Position numbers and translations under genes: made by a program. Shown here piece by piece: positions 26,006 to 35,681 of a stretch of 64,000 nucleotides of DNA (positions are counted from its first letter, which is position 1; the number at the start of each line of letters is the position of its first letter). The stretch is from Gemmatimonas sp. Its GTDB lineage: Bacteria; Gemmatimonadota; Gemmatimonadetes; Gemmatimonadales; Gemmatimonadaceae. The stretch is from contig JAAVWC010000005.1 in the NCBI GenBank assembly GCA_023910675.1, positions 153,551 through 217,550 of the forward strand. The letters are read 5' to 3'. The notes beneath the pieces are model-generated. The model made no database searches, had not been told where the DNA came from, and saw only the letters and a program-made list of their open reading frames with translations.

Positions 26006-28657
26006 CGTTCCGCGCTCCGGGCCAGCGTATCTGCGCTGTTGCTCCTTGCCACTCGTCTCGACGCGCAGCCGGTGCTCCGCGCACAGTGGCTGACGTCTCC
26101 GCTGCAGCTCGACGGCCGACTCGATGAACCGGTGTGGCGCACGGCGCCGGTCGCCACGAATTTCGTGCAGCGCATCCCGCGCAACGGTGACGCCGCGACG
26201 CAGCGCAGCGAAGTCCGTATTGTGTACGATGCCAACGCCGTGTACGTGGGCGTACGCAACTTCGACAGCGCCCCCGACAGCATTGCGCAGCAGCTTGGCC
26301 GTCGCGACGCCGACGACTTGTACTCCGACTGGTTCTACGTCGGCTTCGACAGCTACGGCGACAAGCGCACGGCGTTCGTGTTCGGCGTCAATCCGCGCGG
26401 TGTACTGAACGACTTCTACATCACCAATGACGACATCGACAACGCTGATGGCAGTTGGGATGCCGTGTGGAATGTCATCGCGCGCATAGACAGTGCCGGA
26501 TGGACCGCTGAGTTTCGCATTCCCTTGTCTCAGCTGCGCTATGACGTCGCGGGCGCTGTCGGTGCGGTCCGTCCATGGGGATTGAACTTCTCTCGCACCG
26601 TTGCTCGCGGTGGGGAAGACTCGTACTGGGCACCCACACCCGCCGATGCTCCCGGCTTCGTCTCACGCTTCGGCACACTCGTCGGCCTTGATTCTTTGCG
26701 CGCGCCTTCACGCACCGAGTTTATCCCCTACGTGCGTTCGCAGGTGGAAACGCAGCCCGTAGCGGAGCGCAATCGCTTTGTGCCCGGCGCCAAGCTCGCC
26801 GGCGCCGTGGGTGGTGACGCCCGCTTCAAGCTGCCACAGTCACTCACCCTGACAGCCTCGATCAATCCCGACTTCGGACAGGTCGAGGCCGATCCCGCCG
26901 TCGTGAATCTCAGTGCGTTCGAGGTCTTCTTCGAAGAACGTCGCCCGTTCTTCCTCGAGAACGCCGACGCGTTTGCCTTTGGCGCGACGCGCACCTTCAA
27001 CAGCAGCGACCCGCCGCGCTTTTTCTATAGTCGCCGTATCGGGCGCGCCCCCCAACGCTCTCCCGCCGGCGACGATCTCGAGGCCGTCAGCATCAGCGCG
27101 CAAACGCCCATTGCCGGAGCGCTCAAACTCTCCGGTACCACCCCATCGGGATGGCAGGTTGGCGTACTCAATGCCAGCACGCCCCACGAACACGCCGACG
27201 TGTTGCGCAGCAACGGACAGGTCACACGCGAGCCCGTTGAGCCGTTTACAAACTACCATGTTTCCCGTGTGCGAAAGTTGCTGAATGGCGGCAATACCGG
27301 CGTTGGTGTCTTCGTGGCCGACACACGCCGCTTCACGGACGACTCCTTGCTGACGATGCGCATTCCGTCATCGGCCACCATTGGCGGCGTCGATTGGGAG
27401 CACGCCTGGCAAAATCGTACGTACACCGTGAGTGGTCTCTACAGCCGCAGCGACGTGCGGGGACGCACCGACGTCATGCAACGCCTGCAGCGCGCGAACT
27501 ACCGCAGCTATCAGCGTCCTGACGCCACCCATCTTGACTTCAACCCCGCGCGGACTGCTCTCAACGGACACTACGCGGCCCTCTCGCTCGCCAAAACCGC
27601 CGGCGAACGCCTCCTCGGCAGCGTTACCTACGAGGAAACCAGTCCCGGTTTCGAAGTGAACGATCTGGGCTTCCAGGTCCGCTCCGATTTTCGCAGCCTC
27701 TCGACCGCCTTGCAGTACCGCAATCCGTTCATCGATCGCTTCTCGCGCGAATGGTCGGCCACACTCTATTCCACGCACAGCACCAACTTCGACGGTGATC
27801 TGCTCGAGCAGCGGTATGCGCTCTTCACCGAGGCCACCCTGCTCAACTTCTGGGAGATCTCGGCGTTCTCATCGTTTGCGCCGGCCACGCTCAACGACCG
27901 TCTGCTTCGCGGCGGGCCACTGGCACAACGTCCCCGCGCGCTGTCGCAGGGACTCTCGTTGAGTACCGATGGACGCAAGACGCTCATCTTCGGACTCGAT
28001 CTCTCGCGCACCAGCGATGTCGCCGACGGCCGATCGACGGGCGTGGAAGGCTCGATCGACTGGCGCCCACTCCCGCAGATGCGCCTTCGCGTTGGCCCGG
28101 AGCTTTCGGCCAACCAGGCGGTCGATCAGTACATCCAGACGGAACCCGACGCGCAGGCGGTGGGCACATTCGGCGCGCGCTACGTCTTCGCCAATGTGCG
28201 CCAGCGTGAGATGCGGCTCAACACGCGTCTCGATTGGACGTTCTCGCCGTGGCTCTCCCTGCAGCTCTTTCTGCAGCCGTTCGCCTCTGCCGGGGAGTTC
28301 TCGCGGTTCAAGGAATTCACGACGCCTCGAGACTTTACCTTCGCCGAGTACGGCGTTGATCGCGGTACCGTTACGCGCGCGGCCGATGGTGAGCTCACGA
28401 TCGATCCCGACGGCGCCGGCGCCTCGGCGCTGTTCGTGGTCCCCGTTCAGGACTTCACGGTGCGCGCGCTGCGAGGCAATGCGGTCTTGCGCTGGGAGTA
28501 TCGCCCCGGCTCATCGCTCTTCTTCGTGTGGTCGCAGCAACGTGAAGCCGAACTCCATCAGGCCAACTTCGACGTCGCACGCCAACTCGGCCGGGCCTAC
28601 GCCGATCCGGGTCGTCACGTGTTTCTCATCAAGTATTCGCGCTGGATTGGGCGCTAG
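25988..28657 (+). CDS. Exported CBM9-like / DUF5916 outer-membrane protein
   Basis: 889 residues. A signal peptide (ending TRLDAQP) is followed by a family-9 carbohydrate-binding-like domain, about 30-220 (LQLDGRLDEPVWRTAPVATN, DWFYVGFDSYGDKRTAFVFG), then the DUF5916 region, which is predicted to be a large beta-barrel: LTASINPDFGQVEADPAVVNLSAFE, FFEERRPFFLEN and many alternating strands to the end (FLIKYSRWIGR). Such proteins are thought to sit in the outer membrane; substrate unknown. The ATG lies inside a terminator hairpin, so a TTG at 26003 (giving LRSALRASVS...) is a realistic alternative start. Confidence 0.8.
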   Translation: MVTPFLRSALRASVSALLLLATRLDAQPVLRAQWLTSPLQLDGRLDEPVWRTAPVATNFVQRIPRNGDAATQRSEVRIVYDANAVYVGVRNFDSAPDSIAQQLGRRDADDLYSDWFYVGFDSYGDKRTAFVFGVNPRGVLNDFYITNDDIDNADGSWDAVWNVIARIDSAGWTAEFRIPLSQLRYDVAGAVGAVRPWGLNFSRTVARGGEDSYWAPTPADAPGFVSRFGTLVGLDSLRAPSRTEFIPYVRSQVETQPVAERNRFVPGAKLAGAVGGDARFKLPQSLTLTASINPDFGQVEADPAVVNLSAFEVFFEERRPFFLENADAFAFGATRTFNSSDPPRFFYSRRIGRAPQRSPAGDDLEAVSISAQTPIAGALKLSGTTPSGWQVGVLNASTPHEHADVLRSNGQVTREPVEPFTNYHVSRVRKLLNGGNTGVGVFVADTRRFTDDSLLTMRIPSSATIGGVDWEHAWQNRTYTVSGLYSRSDVRGRTDVMQRLQRANYRSYQRPDATHLDFNPARTALNGHYAALSLAKTAGERLLGSVTYEETSPGFEVNDLGFQVRSDFRSLSTALQYRNPFIDRFSREWSATLYSTHSTNFDGDLLEQRYALFTEATLLNFWEISAFSSFAPATLNDRLLRGGPLAQRPRALSQGLSLSTDGRKTLIFGLDLSRTSDVADGRSTGVEGSIDWRPLPQMRLRVGPELSANQAVDQYIQTEPDAQAVGTFGARYVFANVRQREMRLNTRLDWTFSPWLSLQLFLQPFASAGEFSRFKEFTTPRDFTFAEYGVDRGTVTRAADGELTIDPDGAGASALFVVPVQDFTVRALRGNAVLRWEYRPGSSLFFVWSQQREAELHQANFDVARQLGRAYADPGRHVFLIKYSRWIGR

Positions 28658-28682
28658 GGATCGCGCGTGGGGCGAGATCCCT

Positions 28683-28801
28683 GAACCGATCACACGAAGG
28701 CAACCAAGGCAACCGAGGCAACCAAGCCGACTCCGACTCGTGTGGCCACACGAGGACCTTGGACGCCTCGGTTGCCTTGGTTGCCTTCGTGCTATCGGTT
28801 C
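28683..28801 (+). repeat. Inverted repeat of GGCAACC units, copy 1
   Basis: GAACCGAT at the left end is complementary to ATCGGTTC at the right end. Left arm: CACGAAGGCAACCAAGGCAA then CCGAGGCAACC; right arm: CCTCGGTTGCCTTGGTTGCC then TTCGTG. The centre holds CTCGTGTGGCCACACGAG, itself a palindrome. It lies right after the stop of the DUF5916 gene. A second copy is at 39560-39672. Confidence 0.92.
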
Positions 28802-28837
28802 ATACCAACTCGGCATTCAAGCGGCTAGCTTCGAGTC

Positions 28838-29275
28838 ATGTCTCGCGTCACTATAGTCTTTGCGCTGCTCTGCGGCGCCTGCTCGACACCGAGTCCCAAG
28901 TCCGAAGTCGCCGATAGCGCATCGACCCCCACGGTCTCCGCTATTCCCACGCTGCCCAAGTTCGGGCGGGAAGCGCCAGACAGCGGGCCGCCGTATCGCG
29001 TCGAGCGCCTCCAAGTCGGGGCGAAACTCGTCATGGACCCCGCGCCGGGCGACCAGATCAATGCCTTGCAGCCGCCGGTCATACAAACGGCGAACGGCCA
29101 ACGCCTGCTCTTTGCAGGGTCGGCCGTTACCGCGGACAGTTCGTACTTTGTGGGCGACGTCACGCTCACGCTAAGCCAAGACGCGTTGCCCCTCGAGGGG
29201 ACGCTCACCACCAGCTACTGCCGCAAAGGCGAGAATCTGTGCCGTAGCGCGAAGCGGCTGGTGGTCGTGCCGTAA
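28838..29275 (+). CDS. Small lipoprotein, unknown function
   Basis: 145 residues with a lipoprotein signal and lipobox LCGAC (about residue 15), then a Ser/Pro/Thr linker (to about 45) and a beta-rich domain. The ending, GTLTTSYCRKGENLCRSAKR, with two Cys seven residues apart, recalls the C-terminus of DsbD-N-like or thioredoxin-associated modules; that link is by eye only. It lies alone between an inverted repeat and a convergent gene. Confidence 0.6.
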   Translation: MSRVTIVFALLCGACSTPSPKSEVADSASTPTVSAIPTLPKFGREAPDSGPPYRVERLQVGAKLVMDPAPGDQINALQPPVIQTANGQRLLFAGSAVTADSSYFVGDVTLTLSQDALPLEGTLTTSYCRKGENLCRSAKRLVVVP

Positions 29276-29287
29276 ACAGCGCGGTGC

Positions 29288-30616
29288 TCAGCGCACCGTG
29301 GCGCGTTCGATCTTGGTGCTCGTGGCCGTGCGTTCGGCCAGATACACCACGCCGCCGGGGCCAAAGCCCAGAATGGTGCGACCAGCCGGGACGAGCACCC
29401 GCTCCGCGACTTCGCCCTTGCCGTTGATGACGTCGTACACCGAGCCCGCGGGCTGCGGTTTGGTGGGAATGGTGAGCACCCAGAGATTGCCATCGGCATC
29501 GGCACGCGTGCTGTTGGCGAAGAACGGCGGCTGATAGTCTGGAATTTCACTCGCCGACACCACGTTGATCTTGGGCGCCGACACCTGCGGCGCACGCGTC
29601 GGCGCACTGCCGCCGCCACCGGGGCTGCCTTCCATGCGCACCATGACCTGCGTACGCGGGGCGCCACCACCGGCCCCGCCACCCATCATGGCACCGAACG
29701 CCGACGCCATGGCCTGCCCCTGATTGGGATTGCCCGCCGCCTGCGCATCGAGAATGCTCTTCACCGAGTCGACCAGCTTGGACTTGTCCTCATCGGTCAT
29801 GCGCTTCCAGTCGAACGCCATCTTGGGCGACACGCGACGCGTGCCGTTCGCTTCCACCCAGTCCACGTGATAGTCACGCCCGCGCAGCAGGGCGACGTCC
29901 CCGTTGGGAAGCACCGTCCATTCATCGACGGTGGGTAACGGGTTCACTTCGATGGAGATGTTCATCTTTCCATCGTCGGTGCGGCTGATGTTCGTGTTGG
30001 TCTTGGGGATTTTCACGAAGCCCAACGTATCCACCACCCGCGTCTGCAGGTTGACGCGCGTGATGGCCATGGTGTCGGGCAAGCTCGGCATCTGCGGTAC
30101 ACCGTTGTTGATCTGCATGCGCATGGCCGGCATGCCGCGGTATACCAAGTGGCCATTGCTATAAAAGGCGCCGGTACCCATGGCGCCGGCCGCCAGCATC
30201 ATCGCGTCCTGCGCGCGCGGCACCGACATGACGCGCTGCACCTCGCCATTGCCATCAATGACGAGCATGGAGAGCGACTGCGCATCGACGAACAGCGTCG
30301 AGTCACCACGAAAGGCAATCAGGCTCGCGAGGCCACCGCCGTAGGCATTCGGGTTACCGGGCGTGGTGTCGGCCACGACCTTGATGACCGCGAAGTTCGA
30401 ATCGAGCAACACCACGCGACGGTTGGCGGCATCGTTCACGAGTAACTTGCCGCCGGGGAGCGCACGGACGTTGAAGACAATGCCCATGGAGTCCTTGGAC
30501 ACAGCCTTTACGCTGCCGAGCGGGCGAATCGCTGGACGCGATGAGGACACTGGGGCTTGCGCTGCAAGTGTGCTCGCTGAGAGCGTGAGCGCGCCGAAAA
30601 GTAGTCGTGTATGCAT
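29288..30616 (-). CDS. Exported beta-propeller protein (6-bladed/NHL type)
   Basis: 442 residues with a signal peptide ending STLAAQ. Propeller-type blades recur: ALPGGKLLVNDAANRRVVLL, RGDSTLFVDAQSLSMLVID, VLPNGDVALLRGRDYHVDWV and RADADGNLWVLTI. A Gly/Met-rich loop (AFGAMMGGGAGGGAPRTQ, about 307-325) interrupts the domain; similar Gly/Met-rich sequence occurs at the end of the adjacent TonB receptor. Probably a periplasmic or surface binding protein. It starts upstream of, but is transcribed after, the TonB receptor gene (44-base gap), so the two may form an operon. Confidence 0.75.
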   Translation of the reverse strand: MHTRLLFGALTLSASTLAAQAPVSSSRPAIRPLGSVKAVSKDSMGIVFNVRALPGGKLLVNDAANRRVVLLDSNFAVIKVVADTTPGNPNAYGGGLASLIAFRGDSTLFVDAQSLSMLVIDGNGEVQRVMSVPRAQDAMMLAAGAMGTGAFYSNGHLVYRGMPAMRMQINNGVPQMPSLPDTMAITRVNLQTRVVDTLGFVKIPKTNTNISRTDDGKMNISIEVNPLPTVDEWTVLPNGDVALLRGRDYHVDWVEANGTRRVSPKMAFDWKRMTDEDKSKLVDSVKSILDAQAAGNPNQGQAMASAFGAMMGGGAGGGAPRTQVMVRMEGSPGGGGSAPTRAPQVSAPKINVVSASEIPDYQPPFFANSTRADADGNLWVLTIPTKPQPAGSVYDVINGKGEVAERVLVPAGRTILGFGPGGVVYLAERTATSTKIERATVR

Positions 30617-30660
30617 GACGAAGAATGGTGTCGGAAGAGTGATCGCGACTTGCTGCGTGA

Positions 30661-33600
30661 TTACTGTCGCATGATGATGGTCTGCGAACCGCCACCCATG
30701 CCGCCGGCCATCATCATGCCGGGGTTGAGCATCATGCCGCCGCCACCGCCGGCGGTCCCGGAGCGGATGGTCTTGAGGTAGCGATCGTCAAGCGAGAGCG
30801 CGATGAAAGGCGGCAGCTTCCGGAACTGTTGCGCCGTCAGAATCTTCTTTACCTGCGGCGCATAGCTGCGCAGCATGTCGATGCTCGCTTCGCGGGCGCG
30901 GACGTACTGGAAGTAAATGCGATCCTTGTCGTAGCCATCGGGGAGCGCGGCGAACTGCGTGGCAATGGGCGACCAGATGGAATCGAGGCGCACCAGATAG
31001 CGACGGTTCATGGTCGCAAGGGCATCAGCCTGGTCGGAGCTGAGCTTGAGCGTGTCCTGATCACGCAGAATCGTGCCAAGCGGGTTGGGGACACCACCGT
31101 TGCCGAATTGCGCCTTGATGAGCTGGGCGGAAGGCTTGGTGCCTTCCGCGCGACGACCACGATCGAGCGCCTGTGTGAGCACCTGACGCTCGCGGGTGGG
31201 ACCGATGTCGTAGCGCAGCTGTGCGGTGACTGTGACTGGCGCGCGGAACTGCTGGAACTGCGGGTTGGTGGCAGCGAAGCGCTGGTTCACTTCGTACTTG
31301 TAGCGCTTCGACACCGGATCGAAGCCGCGCACATACAATAGCGACTGATCGAGGAACGGCTGCTGCCCCCAGCCGCGCAGATTCTTTTCGCCGTGCAGCA
31401 GCAGGTCGGCGGCGCCAATGGGGTTGCTCACATTGAGCGACAGATTCATGCGCTGCGGCAACCGCAGCTTGAGCGGGTTGAAGCCAATGCTCAGGTTGGC
31501 CGTGGTCACCCACGGACCCTGGCAACTGTTGCGCGCCGCCAGCGTACCAAGCTGACGCGAGAGGCATTCGCGCGCGACGCGAGAGCCCTGCTGCAGGAGC
31601 GACTGCATGCCACTCGCCACCGCGGCGTCGCCGGTGTTGGCCGGATTGAAGACGAACGCGCGATCGTTGGCAAAGCCGTCTCCGTTCACATCGCCGCCAA
31701 TGGTAGGCGTAAGCGGTGTCCCCGAGCGCAGCTGACCAAACCACCCGATGCGTACGATATCGAAGGCGTTCCAGTTGATGTTGTACGTAAACTGGTGACG
31801 CGAATCGAAGCCCGAGCGTGACCAGTCGACCGCGAACGGATCGCCTGCCGTGCTCTGGAAGCCACGGAACTGCTCACGCACGTTGCCATACGTGTAGCTC
31901 CCGCTCCAGCTGAAATTCGTGTTGAACGCCATGGGCGAGAGGCGCACGCTGAACTGTCCGCTGCGCGATCGCAGATCGCTCAGCTGCTCGGTGACGCGCT
32001 GGTATTGCGACACCGCGCGCCCGTCGCCGGCCGCAATGCCACCGGTCAGCGGTACGATGCTCGACGAGTTCACATACACCGGCCGTCCGCCTTCGTTGTC
32101 AAGCACGAAACGTTGCGTGCCGGCAAAGTTGCGATCGACAAAGCTCGCCTGCTGCGTGTTGAGCGAGTACGTCGCGTCGAACGACGCATTGAAGATGTTC
32201 CACAGCACCGGCCCGCTCCAGCTGAGGTTGGAGCGTACACTGCGCGACGGTGCAAAACCGCTGCTGAACAGCGTCACGTTGGGGACACTGTTGTTGAATA
32301 GCGTGCCGGTGCTGCCATCAGTGCAGCGCGACGGAATGCCGGACAGCGACGTGAAGGCGTTCCAGTCGGGCGTTGGTACCGCGCCCCCCACGCACACCAG
32401 CTGCTGAATGGCGCCCGGCAGGCCGGTGTTGTCGATCGCCGTGCCAATGGTGGTGGCCTGCGGCGTGTTCTGGAATACGCCAATGCCACCGCGCACCACC
32501 GCCCGCGGTCCGCGGAACGCCCCTTCGAAGGCGCCGATCTGCGGCCCCGTGCCGTACTGCCACGAGAAGCCAATGCGCGGGCTCACGAACACGCCATTGG
32601 GCACGCGATCGTTGCGCACACCCAGTCGCGATTCGAGGTCGAAGTTGCGCGCCGGCGAATCGAGAAACTGGTTGGCATCGAGTCGCACGCCATACTGAAT
32701 CTGCAGCGTCTGTGAGCGACGGTACGAATCGCCGAGCGACAGCGCACCGATCACCACACTGGCGTCACGCTCACGCGGAGACAGCGTGCGGGTGTACGAC
32801 AGCGGTAGCCCCGCTTGCAGGTCGGCCAGCGAATTGTACGTATATGTGCCCAGGCGGTTTACCGTCTGGTCCTGTGCCGAGGCGTCACGGCGAATTTCGG
32901 TACCGAGCTTGAGGCGGTGCTTGTTGTTGCCACTGAACCACGAGAGCGTGTTGTTCGCCATCAGGCTGCTGCCGTTCTGCGTGGTGTTCAGAAACTGATT
33001 GCCGCCAAACGACAGCTGCTGCACACCGCTCGTGCCATCGGCAAAGGTGGAGTTCACGCGCACTCGACCGCCCGGCAAGTTGAGATACGGCGTGCCTTCG
33101 CTGTTCGAGGCGCTGAAACCCGCGCTCGTTTCTGTAAGCATGCCTACACCGAACACGGTGAAGTACCCGCTGTGCCGCCCCTGCAGTCCGCCGTTCCAGC
33201 TCGTGCGTTCGGCACCCGTATTGGGCAGCGCGGTCGTGAGCGGCGTGAAGGCCGGGTTCTGCTTGTTCCACCCCGCGTTCACCGTGAGATTGTACGCCGA
33301 GCCACTGCTGCTCGAGGGCGGCGCGAAATCGATAGCCCCAAGCAGCGACCCTTGGTCGGCGAGACGGCTGCCCGGAATGCCACCCGTGTTGATGGGCACA
33401 CGACTGTTGCCGAGAATGCCAAGCAAACGCGACACGGAGTCGGCACTCACACCGCTGGCCTGCAAACCAGACGGCGACGTGTTGAGCAGCGACTGCAAGT
33501 CGCTGCTGCGACGACCGAGCTGATACGACACGTTGTAGAACGCTTTGTCGAAGACGAGCGGGCCGGATACCGTGCCGCCCAGCGAGCCGTTGGTGTATTC

Positions 33601-34407
33601 CTGACCCGTGGCACGCGCGGCGGCGTCGGTCCATTGCAGCTGTGGCGCGTCGCCCACAAAGCTCAGTCCGCGGTTGCTGAAGTTGGTGCCTGAGCGGGTG
33701 CGCAGCTGGAACTGTCCGCCGCTGAAGCCGCCGCGCGATACATCGTACGGTGACGTGATGAGTGAGCTGAGCACACCTGCATCGCGCGGCAATCCGGCGC
33801 CGCCGAACATCATGCCGTTGAGCGTGGTGTTGTTCTGATCGGCACCGAGGCCAAGCACCGAGAAGCCGTTGGCTCCGCCGTCCTGACCAGGTACGAGCTG
33901 CACACCGGGGAGTGTGGCGGCCATCGCGGCGAGGTCGCCCATCTGGTCGGGCGGGAGCGCCGCGAGATTGCTGATGGTGCGCTCGGTCCCTCCGATATCC
34001 TGCGATACTTCGCCGCGCGATACGCGCTGACGCTCCGCCGTGACACGCATGGCGTCGAGTACGGTGCCGACCTTGCTGAGCTTGGCGTCGGCGAGCAGCA
34101 CGTCTTCGTCGGCGGCGCGCTTCACCTCGAACCGGCGCTGGGCGAACCCGACGGCATTGATGGTGACCATATAGTCGCCATCGCCGTTGGGAAAGGTGAC
34201 CGTGAAGCGACCGGCGCGGTCGGTTCGCGCTGTGCGGTTCACGTTGCCGGAGATCGACGTGACGAGCACCGACACATTTTCGAGCGGTTCATTGTCCTGG
34301 CCGGTAATGCGGCCGCGGATCACGTCGAGCTGCTGAGCAGATACTGGCGGTGCCAACAGCGCCAGCAGGCTGACCAGCAGGGCCAAAAGAGGGATGCGAC
34401 GGAGCAC
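30661..34407 (-). CDS. Oar-like TonB-dependent receptor with C-terminal helical LTXXQ-like domain
   Basis: 1248 residues from a GTG start at 34407, chosen because it gives a signal peptide (VLRRIPLLALLVSLLALLAP, cleaved near VSAQQ) and does not overlap murB. Domains: carboxypeptidase-regulatory-like module (RGRITGQDNEPLENVSVLV, about 27-110); plug (LPGVQLVPGQDGGANGFSV); a large 22-strand-type barrel to about 1080, with Oar-like features (GNSRVPINTGGIPGS, FVSPRIGFSWQYG). After the barrel come about 150 helical residues with LSSDQADALATMNRRYL and KKILTAQQFRKLPPFI, like the Spy/CpxP LTXXQ family, then a Gly/Met-rich tail. The ligand is unknown; barrel relatives move large substrates across the outer membrane. 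Confidence 0.85.
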   Translation of the reverse strand: MLRRIPLLALLVSLLALLAPPVSAQQLDVIRGRITGQDNEPLENVSVLVTSISGNVNRTARTDRAGRFTVTFPNGDGDYMVTINAVGFAQRRFEVKRAADEDVLLADAKLSKVGTVLDAMRVTAERQRVSRGEVSQDIGGTERTISNLAALPPDQMGDLAAMAATLPGVQLVPGQDGGANGFSVLGLGADQNNTTLNGMMFGGAGLPRDAGVLSSLITSPYDVSRGGFSGGQFQLRTRSGTNFSNRGLSFVGDAPQLQWTDAAARATGQEYTNGSLGGTVSGPLVFDKAFYNVSYQLGRRSSDLQSLLNTSPSGLQASGVSADSVSRLLGILGNSRVPINTGGIPGSRLADQGSLLGAIDFAPPSSSSGSAYNLTVNAGWNKQNPAFTPLTTALPNTGAERTSWNGGLQGRHSGYFTVFGVGMLTETSAGFSASNSEGTPYLNLPGGRVRVNSTFADGTSGVQQLSFGGNQFLNTTQNGSSLMANNTLSWFSGNNKHRLKLGTEIRRDASAQDQTVNRLGTYTYNSLADLQAGLPLSYTRTLSPRERDASVVIGALSLGDSYRRSQTLQIQYGVRLDANQFLDSPARNFDLESRLGVRNDRVPNGVFVSPRIGFSWQYGTGPQIGAFEGAFRGPRAVVRGGIGVFQNTPQATTIGTAIDNTGLPGAIQQLVCVGGAVPTPDWNAFTSLSGIPSRCTDGSTGTLFNNSVPNVTLFSSGFAPSRSVRSNLSWSGPVLWNIFNASFDATYSLNTQQASFVDRNFAGTQRFVLDNEGGRPVYVNSSSIVPLTGGIAAGDGRAVSQYQRVTEQLSDLRSRSGQFSVRLSPMAFNTNFSWSGSYTYGNVREQFRGFQSTAGDPFAVDWSRSGFDSRHQFTYNINWNAFDIVRIGWFGQLRSGTPLTPTIGGDVNGDGFANDRAFVFNPANTGDAAVASGMQSLLQQGSRVARECLSRQLGTLAARNSCQGPWVTTANLSIGFNPLKLRLPQRMNLSLNVSNPIGAADLLLHGEKNLRGWGQQPFLDQSLLYVRGFDPVSKRYKYEVNQRFAATNPQFQQFRAPVTVTAQLRYDIGPTRERQVLTQALDRGRRAEGTKPSAQLIKAQFGNGGVPNPLGTILRDQDTLKLSSDQADALATMNRRYLVRLDSIWSPIATQFAALPDGYDKDRIYFQYVRAREASIDMLRSYAPQVKKILTAQQFRKLPPFIALSLDDRYLKTIRSGTAGGGGGMMLNPGMMMAGGMGGGSQTIIMRQ

Positions 34408-34532
34408 GTCGGTATTGGTGTCAAGGGAGCGAGCGGTGACCTCTCGCGAACTACGGAGAAGCCTGTACGTGCGTTTCGACACCAACCATGCCGCAAACCG
34501 TTTCCAGTGGTTTGCGGCGACACTGCGCGGCC

Positions 34533-35459
34533 TCAGAACTCGCCGATGAACCCGACTTCCGGCTCCAGCTCGTACCCGAACTTCTCCCGGACCGCCTGCT
34601 GGGCATGCGCGACGAGCACGCGGACATCGGCTGCGGTGGCGTGGCCCAGGTTGACGAGGATGTTGGCGTGGATGTGCGAGATCTGCGCGTCTCCCACCCG
34701 AAATCCCTTGAGGCCGCACTGATCGATGAGACGGCCGGCGCCAACGCCTTCGATCTTCTTGAAGATGGAGCCGGCGCTCGGGTGTACCTGCAGCCACGGG
34801 TGCCGCGAGCCGCGCCACGACAGATTTTCCTGCAGAATCTGATGGAGCCGAGCCGGGTCGGCGCGTTCGAGCTGAAAGCGGGCGCTCAGCACGATATCAC
34901 GGCGATGATGAAAGACCGTGTCGTCGTAGCCGAACTGGATGTAGTCGGCGTTGACCGTGCGGCGCTCGCCTTCTTCGGTAAGAATGTCGCAGTCGGCGAA
35001 CACTTCGCTGATGAACATCGTGCGTTCGCGCTCGGGGGCCGGCGACAGGAAGTGCAGGTTCTGCCAGAGCGCGCCACCCACGGTGCTCGGGATGCCGATG
35101 TAATGCTCGAGCCCCGACCAGCCGGCGCGGACGGTGTCGAGCACGAGGTCCTGGATCACCGCACCGCTTTCACTCCACAACACGCCATCGTCGCTCAGCG
35201 TGTGGGCGGCGGCGCAGTTGCGAATGACCAGTCCGCGCACGCCGCGGTCACCCACCACGATATTGGCGCCGAGGCCGAGCACGAACCACGGCATGTTGGC
35301 CGCACGAGCCGCGGTGATGGCGGCGGCGAGGTCGTCGGCCGATGTCGCTTCGTACAGCCAGTCGGCAGGGCCGCCGATCTTGAAGGTGGTGTACGGGGCG
35401 AGGGGCGCGTTGGCCGTGAGACGCGCCGACGACAGCGAGGAGAGCGACGATGGAGCCAT
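34533..35459 (-). CDS. murB: UDP-N-acetylenolpyruvoylglucosamine reductase
   Basis: 308 residues. Family landmarks: NAPLAPYTTFKIGGPADWLY at the FAD-binding start, GLGANIVVGDRGVRGLVI (the usual GGGSNLLV is changed), GWSGLEHYIGIPSTVGGAL, the catalytic Ser in HPSAGSIFKK, and the conserved end ELEPEVGFIGEF with the catalytic Glu. It makes UDP-N-acetylmuramate for peptidoglycan in the cytoplasm. I use ATG 35459 because the family starts at about that point; an upstream ATG at 35513 would add 18 residues. It stands alone, 125 bases before the TonB receptor, rather than in a dcw cluster. Confidence 0.92.
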   Translation of the reverse strand: MAPSSLSSLSSARLTANAPLAPYTTFKIGGPADWLYEATSADDLAAAITAARAANMPWFVLGLGANIVVGDRGVRGLVIRNCAAAHTLSDDGVLWSESGAVIQDLVLDTVRAGWSGLEHYIGIPSTVGGALWQNLHFLSPAPERERTMFISEVFADCDILTEEGERRTVNADYIQFGYDDTVFHHRRDIVLSARFQLERADPARLHQILQENLSWRGSRHPWLQVHPSAGSIFKKIEGVGAGRLIDQCGLKGFRVGDAQISHIHANILVNLGHATAADVRVLVAHAQQAVREKFGYELEPEVGFIGEF

Positions 35460-35647
35460 CAGGGAATGACGGAAAGTGTCAGGTCGTTGGGCGCTACCAC
35501 TGCAAGGATACACCAGCTGCTGGAGAGCTGCGTGAGGTAGTGCTGGACCGCGAACGATTCCACTGGCGTAAGCCTTTCGAGTTGCGTGGAAGTCGGGGCG
35601 ACAAGAGCGTTGCCGAAAGAGTCCGGTCCCCGAGCTTCAGATTTCGG

Positions 35648-35681
35648 TTGCACTGTATACGATATCTAGTATTTTGATACC
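35648..35681 (+). promoter_or_regulatory. Probable promoter and operator of the XRE gene
   Basis: TTGCAC (35648-35653) and TATTTT (35670-35675) are 16 bases apart, which would place transcription start on or next to ATG 35682, a leaderless transcript. Overlapping the -10 is TATC-N9-GATA (35663-35679), an A/T-rich partial palindrome in a GC-rich region, a plausible self-operator. Confidence 0.5.

Noticed and set aside
34408..34818. Extension of the TonB-receptor frame upstream to 34818
   Set aside because: Would overlap murB by nearly 300 bases and put the signal peptide in the middle of the protein; GTG 34407 fits better.
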